From Lysobacteraceae bacterium (GTDB lineage Bacteria > Pseudomonadota > Gammaproteobacteria > Xanthomonadales > BQJN01): a DNA stretch of 64,000 nt. The stretch is from NCBI GenBank assembly GCA_021604725.1, contig BQJN01000002.1, positions 1 to 64,000 on the forward strand, in the 5' to 3' direction. The notes beneath the pieces are model-generated. The model worked only from the letters and a program-made list of their open reading frames with translations, did no database searches and had not been told where the DNA came from. Both the position numbers and the translations under genes were made by a program. Positions 20,310 to 27,789 of this stretch are shown here, piece after piece. Position 1 is the stretch's first letter. Each line of letters starts with the position of its first letter.

Positions 20310-20819
20310 ATGACCCCACGTTCGACCGATGACCAGCTGCGCGCTGCCGACGCTATGGTCGGCAAAGCCATACGTGCCTTTAGCGAACTTGAGGTCGAAT
20401 TGCACTTGTGTCTTCGCGAGTTCCTGCCTCTTGAGTCATACGAACACCTCGCAAAAAAGAGGCATCTTTCCATACCGATACTGACATCCGTCGTGTACGC
20501 GATGGTCTCAATAGATGTAGCAAAGTTGGAGCCCGTCGACCGAGAGCAGTTAGAGACCGACTTACGCGCGTGCTTGGATGAAATAGAAAGCCTATCGAAA
20601 ACCCGCAACAAATTGGCTCACAGTCCAGTATCAATCTGGCAGAACTCTGGGTTATTCCCTAGGAGCCGTTACGATGGCGTCGGTATATTTCGCAGCGCAA
20701 ATGGTAAGGAGCTTCAATTGGATCTGACTAGTATAGAAACGTTCGCTTTGGCAACAGTTGAAGCGCGACGAAAGCTCCAAGTGGTCATGTCCCACATTTC
20801 GCGATCGAGGGAAGAATGA
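20310..20819 (+). CDS. HEPN-like protein
   Basis: All-alpha-looking ORF with RNKLAH (Rx4H) motif in LSKTRNKLAHSPVS. Confidence 0.5.
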   Translation: MTPRSTDDQLRAADAMVGKAIRAFSELEVELHLCLREFLPLESYEHLAKKRHLSIPILTSVVYAMVSIDVAKLEPVDREQLETDLRACLDEIESLSKTRNKLAHSPVSIWQNSGLFPRSRYDGVGIFRSANGKELQLDLTSIETFALATVEARRKLQVVMSHISRSREE

Positions 20820-21580
20820 AGACTGATAAGGACGCGCAAAAAGTGTCGATGTCCGTCAGGGTTCGCAAGCCAAGTAAGCACAAGACTCCGGGACGGTTTT
20901 TCGGTGTGTTGGCAGGACTAGCAGTCCTCGGCGGTTTCGTATCTTATTGGCACTGGGTAAGTGAGATTCATCCGATTGAAAGCGGGGCAGGAACTCTCGG
21001 TGACAGTTTCGGGCCGCTAACCTCACTTTTCACTGGGCTGGCATTCGTCGGTCTAGTAGTCACACTACTTCTCCAAAGGGCCGACTTAAGACACCAGATG
21101 ATGGAGCTCGAAGAGACTAGGGGCGATGCCAACCGGAGAGGGATCGAGGCGACCTATTTCCAGATGCTTCGACTGTGGAGCGAATCAGTCCATCAATTGG
21201 AAACGAAGAACCATTGCGGTAGGCAGGTAGTCTCGCTATTTTTCAACAAGATGTCTGGCACTGGCGACCTACAGATACACGAGTCATTCAACGAGGTTTG
21301 GCACAATCGAGGGTTTGACGAACTGCTCGAGCCTATTTACTCCAAGTTCTTGTTCGAAATACTACTTTTCATCGAGACTAGAACAGAAACCACAGACACT
21401 CAGTCAAAAGTTTTGTACCAAAGGCTGTTGCGGGCTCAATTATCCAAGAAGGAATTCGAGCTAGTATTGCATATCATTCGACACAAAAAATGCGATTCGG
21501 GCCTCGAGCGCCTATTCGGGTCGATTTGCGCGATTGAGATGGAGGGCGAAGGCGAGAATAGAGACTTCAACGCAAAGTGA
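20816..21580 (+). CDS. Putative phage abortive-infection protein (putAbiC-like)
   Basis: Two N-terminal TM helices joined by GAGTLGDSFGPLTSLFTGLAFVGLVVTLLLQRADLRHQMMELEETR, matching the AbiC-like family pattern; ATGA overlap with upstream gene. Confidence 0.65.
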   Translation: MKTDKDAQKVSMSVRVRKPSKHKTPGRFFGVLAGLAVLGGFVSYWHWVSEIHPIESGAGTLGDSFGPLTSLFTGLAFVGLVVTLLLQRADLRHQMMELEETRGDANRRGIEATYFQMLRLWSESVHQLETKNHCGRQVVSLFFNKMSGTGDLQIHESFNEVWHNRGFDELLEPIYSKFLFEILLFIETRTETTDTQSKVLYQRLLRAQLSKKEFELVLHIIRHKKCDSGLERLFGSICAIEMEGEGENRDFNAK

Positions 21581-21683
21581 AGGCAAGGCAAGCAAGCAAA
21601 CCGGGGGAACTTTTGGGGGAACTGGCATTGTGTTCCGTGAGTTAAATTCATTATTTCCAAGGGCTTATGTTAACTATATGGTA

Positions 21684-22059
21684 GCGCCCCTGGCACCATT
21701 CCTTTCATACGATAGCTCCTAGCCGCGACGAAACTCCAATGCTTCGGACGTAGCGCTGTGGGCGGAATCGAACGGCGTTGGGTGCTTCGCGAAGGAGTTG
21801 GGTGTTGGGTTGGACCCGTGGTGCCACCAACCCTCCATGGTAGCCACCCGGCCTGCACGTCCATGTGCAGGCGTTTGTCCGCCGCAGAGTGCCTTGGGGC
21901 ACTCCGCACTGATGGCGGCCAAACCCCTGGGCACCATTCCTTTGGCTCCTGATACTCATCACTTCGCAGTGGTACGTTTGTGCTTCGGCTTGTCAGGCTG
22001 TGGGTGAGCCGGATCCACCAGAACGAGTGACTTAACGTCACTCGGTCCCGGCGAACGAC
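21684..22059. repeat. Direct repeat R2 (right flank of small island)
   Basis: Starts GCGCCCCTGGCACCATTCCTTTCAT; near-identical to R1. Confidence 0.88.
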
Positions 22060-22552
22060 GGTACATGGATGTACCGGCTGGGTGCGGTCCAGGTAGGGTT
22101 GTTGCCATCATCCTCGCCTATTGGTACAACCGAGGCAATCGGTCCCGGCGAAGGTCCTTACATGAGGGGGGCTTTCCAGGTCGCGCAACATTAGAGCGAA
22201 CGCACGGGCAAGCCCTTCTCCCAGCGAGTTGGCGAGCGACACGGGAGAAGGTGGCTGCACGTTTAGGTGCAGACGGATGAGGGGCTCATGCTGGTTGTAG
22301 CCTTTTGGATTGAGTGACGACCAGGGTGCTGCGTTGGTGGTGCCGGAGAAGCCGTCCTTGGCGAAGTGCTGAACTTTGTTGGAGTCTCGAGCCTTGCGCC
22401 CAAACGCCGACCGAATGTTTGTCGTGAGAAGGCCGGAAACTAATGGGCGTAATGAGCGTTGGACATGCAATGTTTGAGTGTCCAAACTATTGCGCTCATC
22501 TACATTTTTTGTGGGCACTGCGTGTTCTGCGATCAATTCGTGAGGAGTTTGC

Positions 22553-23591
22553 GTGAAACAACGCATCGATGTAGGAACTGATGTTGCGCGGGTTGGTGTT
22601 TGGGATGCGTCTTGTGCGGATGATCCGTTGCCGGAGCTTGGGATTGGCCAGCTTGCGGATGTGATTGCGGAGGATGCGAAGCGGGGGCGGGTGTTTCTTC
22701 TGCAGCTTGGGGGTGATTGGGGTGGTTCGGTTGATGTCTATGTAGACAGCTCTGTGTGTGACGAGCATTCCGGTGCGATGGAGCGCTTGCCGGGGAAGTT
22801 TCTGGTGTCGGCTCCAACGGGTCAAATTGTGGTTGGAGGGGCTGAGGACTATCGACGTGCAGAACCTGGGATTACGTCCGAGTCCAGCGTTGTCGAGCTG
22901 CCGGTTGGCGACTACAGTGTTGAATGCTATGAGTTGAAGAGCGGGCATCATGAGTATCCAGATGGGCCGTCTTTTGAGGAAGTTAAAAAGGATGTTGGTG
23001 CTGAGGCATACGAGTATTACGAGCGCTTCAACAAGGGAAGCTCTGATTAATTCGAATATGACTCTGGCCTACAGAGCAGTTCGCAATCGAGGCCTTCCTT
23101 CGAAAGCATGCTCACTGCCTGGTGAGAAGGAATAACGAAGAGTGCGGGCTGCTCTGCAGGCCCCGCAGGGCTTGGCCTGAAGCGCACATCTGCGTTGTTC
23201 CATCCCTTGCCAAGGGCTACGGCCATTGCCTGCGGAATGCGCCTAGCAGCTGCACGCTTCAGGTCAAGCAGAGCCGCATTCGAATTGATCAGAGCTTCCC
23301 AAGCAAACCCTCCGTGGATTTTTTCTGCCCATTCTCTTTTTTCCGCTTTGGTATTTCTTTGGGGCCTTAATCGCTGCGGTAATTACCGCTGTGTTGTTCT
23401 TCGGGTACTTTCATATTCAGGATTGGAGACAGCGGCGAGACCCCAGGTATTGCCTGGTCGACAAAGCGGCACAGTCGGCCAGGGTGCAGGCAGCAGAGAC
23501 GATGCCACCGGCTTTTGCATTGGTGTTGACACGACTGAGTTCAAAGGGGCAACTTCAGGGTGGAATCTTGGACTGCTCTCATGTTCAGTGA
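22553..23591 (+). pseudogene. Membrane-protein gene split by MITE copy 2
   Basis: 22553-23034 ...YYERFNK joins in frame, after removing 23035-23300 plus one AA, to QTLRGFFLPILFFPLWYFFGALIAAVITAVLFFGYFHIQDW... Confidence 0.75.
23035..23300 (+). mobile_element. MITE copy 2 (266 bp, intact termini, AA target duplication)
   Basis: GGGAAGCTCTGATTAATTCGAATATG...ATTCGAATTGATCAGAGCTTCCC flanked by ..CAACAA / AAGCAA.. Confidence 0.9.
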
Positions 23592-23605
23592 ACAGCTACA
23601 GTCAG

Positions 23606-23692
23606 GCTGCGCTGCAGCTATTCTATTTGATGCAAGGACAAAACCGGCAGCCGCCGGCCTCCTTGAACTCCTGATCTCCCTGTTCACTTATA
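23606..23692. repeat. Family B hairpin element copy
   Basis: CAGGCTGCGCTGCAGCTAT...CCGGCAGCCGCCGGCCTCCTTGAACTCCTGATCTCCCTGTT, near-identical to 26405-26493. Confidence 0.7.
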
Positions 23693-23715
23693 AAAAAGTC
23701 GATCCGTCCCCAATC

Positions 23716-24479
23716 ATGTCCAAAAAGCGAAAGTCCAAATACAAAGCCTACGTTCCGCATCCTCGCTACGGAGACAAGCCGGTTTACTCCGGGGAGAGCT
23801 TTACGCTTGAAGAGATCCATTCGGCGTTCTGGCGGTACCGAGGTGAGGCGGTGTTTCCAGAGTCGGCGGTGGCGGCGGATGTGGACAAGCAGAATTACTC
23901 GATCTTTCCGCGCAAGGTGTATGTGGACATTGAGAAAGCGTGCAGGGAATGCGGTAGGCACTTTCTTTTTTACGCTCTGGAACAGCGGTACTGGTTTGAA
24001 GAGTTGGGAAGCTCTGATCCATTGGAATACGGCTCTGCTTGACCTGAAGCGTGCAGCTGCTAGGCGCATTCCGCAGGTAATGGCCGTAGCCCTTGGCAAG
24101 GGATGGAACAACGCAGATGTGCGCTTCAGGCCAAGCCCTGCGGGGCCGGCAGAGCAGCCCGCACTCTATCGTCATGCCTCCTCACCAGGCAGTGAGCATG
24201 CTTTCGGAGGAAGGCCTCGATTGCGAACTGCTCTGTAGGCCAGAGTCATATTCGAATGGGTCAGAGCTTCCCTTGGGATTCTACGTTGATGCGGACTGTG
24301 TGAAGTGTGTTGAGTGCAGGAAGGCGGAGCAGCAGGTGAAGCTGTTGATGCTGGAGTATGAGGCTTTACTGAAGCTAGACAAGCGAGACGGTCAGGAGTC
24401 GGCCAGGTTGAAGGAGGTTGCCGAGGAGCTGTTCCGGGTAGGCTACATCAAGAATCCGGACAAGGCTCGAGGGAAGTAG
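23716..24479 (+). pseudogene. Zinc-ribbon protein gene (zf-trcl-like) split by MITE copy 3
   Basis: CRECGRHFLFYALEQRYWFEELG | FYVDADCVKCVECRKAEQQ is contiguous when 24006-24272 plus one TT is removed. Confidence 0.85.
24006..24272 (-). mobile_element. MITE copy 3 (inverted relative to copy 2, TT target duplication)
   Basis: Reverse complement of copy 2, termini GGGAAGCTCTGA/TCAGAGCTTCCC. Confidence 0.9.
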
Positions 24480-24614
24480 TCCAGTCCGGTTGAATTCCTC
24501 CGTGTTAACACCACGATCCGCCCGTTTCACCCCATTTTGACACTGGCTTCATTGCAAGGGCCTCAGGGTCGACTTATTAATGATTGCACTTAAGACCAAT
24601 GAGGCTGAGTGATC

Positions 24615-26060
24615 ATGAACATGCATACCCAAGGTTGTACGAGGGGTATCGCAGTGAGGTGTGTTTCGGTTCTTGCCATAGTATCTGTGCTCGCCTTTCG
24701 TTCAGAGGCGGGGATTGATGTTGGGTCGACACCATTGCGGCCGCCACTCGATGCCGATATCGCTTTGTCAGGGGTCTGGGCCGATTCTTGCGTGCCGGAG
24801 AATCTGGCCAAGGTCAACTATCGGCCGAACGAGATCGAACTGGTCGTTGGTTTTCATACCTCGCATTATTTCGCCTGCGGCTTCGCCTTTACTCCGTACT
24901 CGTTTGATGTTCAGTCGTTAAACATACCGGCAGTGGCGCCGATTGATTCGGGCACGGTAGTCCTAAGAAAAGAGCAGCTACTGCATGCATCGATGTCTGA
25001 ATCAGTACAAGTTGAGGTGTCGTTGCCTCCCGCAGTTTCACAGTTCGCATACCTGATTACCACAAATTCCGACATCGCGATTTATCGAGTCGATGACTGG
25101 ACCAAGGTGGCGACGATCCAGACAAACTATGCGGAGCGGCTTTTTTCGAATCAAAACAACTATTTCATGCTCACGGGCGAAACAACGCCAGGGACCACGT
25201 CGGAATCCCTGGGCTATTTGGACTCTGATCTCAATCAAGTGCTTGCGGTCAGGAGAGGGGCCACTGTTATGGACATCGTGATGATTGACACTGGGTCGCC
25301 ATGGTTTACTGACGGCGCCTACATGGTCAGCGAAAGCGACCCCCGTACTGTTCGTTCCGACTCGTTTCAGACCTACTTGCTCGGTGTTGTTGGTGGCCTG
25401 GCGTACTCGGACCGCTATCTGTTTGCCTCGCAGCCCGAGATCAACAAGGTTGTTGCCCTGGATCTGACCGATGGAAACATTGTCGAAGAAATCGTCGTCG
25501 GGGCAGGGCCGACACTCGCCCATCAAAGCACGGAGCTGGATCGCATCATCGTGGCAAATCAGGGCGACCAAAGCATTGGCCTGATAGATGCTGTGACTCG
25601 TCAGTTGGTGGCAACATCAGACGTTGATTCACAGATTGCACAGTTTACCTTTGCCGACAGTTCGAATCGGTTCTACGCGGTGTTGCGAAATGGCACCATC
25701 CAAGGGGTCTCCGCGACAGATGGGCTTGTTACAGATGCTATGGCGTTTGTGCAGCCCGCGATTGGGGTGGCAATGAATCAACAGCGCAATGAGCTTTACG
25801 TCGTGCTATCCGGAGGGAACGGTACCGACATCGCCGTGGTCGATGCTCTTACCATGGAGCAGTTGAAGACTGTTCACCTGCCGGACATTACAACATCAAT
25901 TGCCCACTACACGTCCCGTAGCTATCGCCTACCTGCACCGCAGGGAATACCCGCTAGACAGATTCCAGTAAACGGCGCTATTTGGCTGTGCCTGCTCCTG
26001 GTTCTGGCCTCGGTGATCGGTTTACGCACGCTGCGATCGCGACAAGCGTTGCGCGATTGA
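24615..26060 (+). CDS. Secreted YncE-like beta-propeller protein with C-terminal TM/basic tail
   Basis: Signal peptide; repeated VVALDLTDGNIVEEIVVGAGP / SIGLIDAVTRQLVATSDVD; tail IPVNGAIWLCLLLVLASVIGLRTLRSRQ. Confidence 0.65.
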   Translation: MNMHTQGCTRGIAVRCVSVLAIVSVLAFRSEAGIDVGSTPLRPPLDADIALSGVWADSCVPENLAKVNYRPNEIELVVGFHTSHYFACGFAFTPYSFDVQSLNIPAVAPIDSGTVVLRKEQLLHASMSESVQVEVSLPPAVSQFAYLITTNSDIAIYRVDDWTKVATIQTNYAERLFSNQNNYFMLTGETTPGTTSESLGYLDSDLNQVLAVRRGATVMDIVMIDTGSPWFTDGAYMVSESDPRTVRSDSFQTYLLGVVGGLAYSDRYLFASQPEINKVVALDLTDGNIVEEIVVGAGPTLAHQSTELDRIIVANQGDQSIGLIDAVTRQLVATSDVDSQIAQFTFADSSNRFYAVLRNGTIQGVSATDGLVTDAMAFVQPAIGVAMNQQRNELYVVLSGGNGTDIAVVDALTMEQLKTVHLPDITTSIAHYTSRSYRLPAPQGIPARQIPVNGAIWLCLLLVLASVIGLRTLRSRQALRD

Positions 26061-26163
26061 CGCAGTCTCAACTCATCGGGGCACTGCATGATCGCATGGT
26101 TAGGGACCGGGACTCAGTCCTCGCTGAGATTGAAACGCGCGCTCACGCGCTCGAAGAAAATAA

Positions 26164-26275
26164 TCACAATGAGAGAAGGAGGTCAGAGAGGCTGCACTGC
26201 AGCTTCACTATTTGATTGAAGATCGAAAAATCCGGCGAACTCGCCGGTCTCCCTGACCTCCTGACCTCCTAGTTT
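26164..26275. repeat. Family B hairpin element
   Basis: CACAATGAGAGAAGGAGGTC...CCGGCgaactcGCCGG...CCTGACCTCCTGACCTCC. Confidence 0.7.
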
Positions 26276-26383
26276 CCTGTTTCTTTCAGAGGGACTGTGT
26301 CCGTATTCCCGGCGGCCATCGTTTTGAAACTGGCCCAGTCAATAAGCTGCCAAACCAACTTCATACGTACTTAAAAGGCAAAT

Positions 26384-26495
26384 GATCACAATGAGAGAAG
26401 GAGGTCAATGAGGCTGCGCTGCAGCTATGCTGTTTGGTGCTAGCGTAAAGCCGGCAGCCGCCGGCCTCCTTGAACTCCTGATCTCCCTGTTTCAT
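26384..26495. repeat. Family B hairpin element
   Basis: ATCACAATGAGAGAAGGAGGTCAATGAGGCTGCGCTGCAGC...CTGATCTCCCTG. Confidence 0.7.
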
Positions 26496-26601
26496 TTTTC
26501 TTAAGTTGACCTACAACCAGCAGCCGTTTCCGTAGCCCTATCCAATATCTAGTGCGCTCGGTATCATCATTGGCTTTGTTTCTTCGTTTTACTCGGCGGG
26601 A

Positions 26602-27789
26602 TTGGATTTCTTGAACTGGATTAAGACATTGGTGATTTGCGGCGCGATTGTGGCGTCGGCTGCATTGGCGTTAGCGGCGATATACACTACCGAGCCGACG
26701 GCCCAGCGTACCAGCGCATCGCGTGAAACAGCCATGCTGGTGGAGGTCACCGAGGTAAGCCATGGAACTTACACGCCGACACTTTCGGCGGTTGGGTCAG
26801 TGCGTGCAGAGAAAGAAATCATGCTCAGTTCGCGCGTGGCGGGCGAGATTATTGCAGTCGCTGATGGTTTTTCGCCGGGTGGCTTCGTCGAACAGGGCGA
26901 GGTGTTATTGCGTATTGACCCTGCCGATTACGACGCTGCGTTGACGCAACGCCTTAGCGAGTTACATCAGGCACAAGCAGATTTCGAGCTTGAACTGGGA
27001 CGCCAGGAGTTGGCCCGCGGGGATTATGAGGAGCTGAAAGGGTCGATTTCACCTCAATACGAAACCCTGGTGTTGCGACGGCCACAGCTCAATGCGGCTC
27101 GAGCCCGCGTCGAGGCCGCAGAGGCCGCGGTAAAACGTGCCGAGCTGGACCTTGAACGTACTCGTATAAGAGCGCCGTTCGCCGCGCAGGTGCTGACCCG
27201 TGAAGTCAACCTGGGCAGCCAGGTTTCGCCGGCTGAAACCCTCGGGCAATTGGTGGGTACCGATCAATACTGGGTCGAGGTGGCTTTGCCAGCTGCCGAT
27301 GTGTCCTGGATCCGCTTCCCGGATGCGCAGCAGTCAGAGGGATCTGTCACCCGAGTCCGAAATCGAACTGCCTGGCCTGAAGGGGTCTACCGCACCGGCT
27401 TCGCCAAAAGCCTGATTGGCGCATTGGACAGCCAGACACGCCTTGCACGAGTGTTGGTCGCCGTGACTGATCCGCTGTCTCAGCTATCCGAGTCCGCCGG
27501 ACAGCCGCCGCTAATGGTGGGGTCTTTTGTCGAAGCGAACATTGAAGGCCGACCCATAGAGAACGTCATACGGCTCGAACAGGATTACTTGCGCCGCAAC
27601 GATACTGTGTGGGTCAACGGCAATGGCCAACTCGAAATTCGCGACGTGGATGTGCTGTTTCGGGACAAGACGTTTGCCTACATCAGAAGCGGTCTGGCTG
27701 AGGGCGAACAGGTGGTGATGACAGATCTGGCCACTGTGATTGCCGGAGCCGCCCTTCGTTTGGACCGATCAGATAACAGCGATGAGTAA
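26602..27789 (+). CDS. RND efflux periplasmic adaptor subunit (HlyD/AcrA-like)
   Basis: [51 protein letters not shown]; probable TTG start. Confidence 0.9.
   Translation: MDFLNWIKTLVICGAIVASAALALAAIYTTEPTAQRTSASRETAMLVEVTEVSHGTYTPTLSAVGSVRAEKEIMLSSRVAGEIIAVADGFSPGGFVEQGEVLLRIDPADYDAALTQRLSELHQAQADFELELGRQELARGDYEELKGSISPQYETLVLRRPQLNAARARVEAAEAAVKRAELDLERTRIRAPFAAQVLTREVNLGSQVSPAETLGQLVGTDQYWVEVALPAADVSWIRFPDAQQSEGSVTRVRNRTAWPEGVYRTGFAKSLIGALDSQTRLARVLVAVTDPLSQLSESAGQPPLMVGSFVEANIEGRPIENVIRLEQDYLRRNDTVWVNGNGQLEIRDVDVLFRDKTFAYIRSGLAEGEQVVMTDLATVIAGAALRLDRSDNSDE

Noticed and set aside
22108-22566. 152-aa minus-strand ORF upstream of the MITE-split gene
   Set aside because: Spans known hairpin repeats and lacks family motifs; treated as spurious
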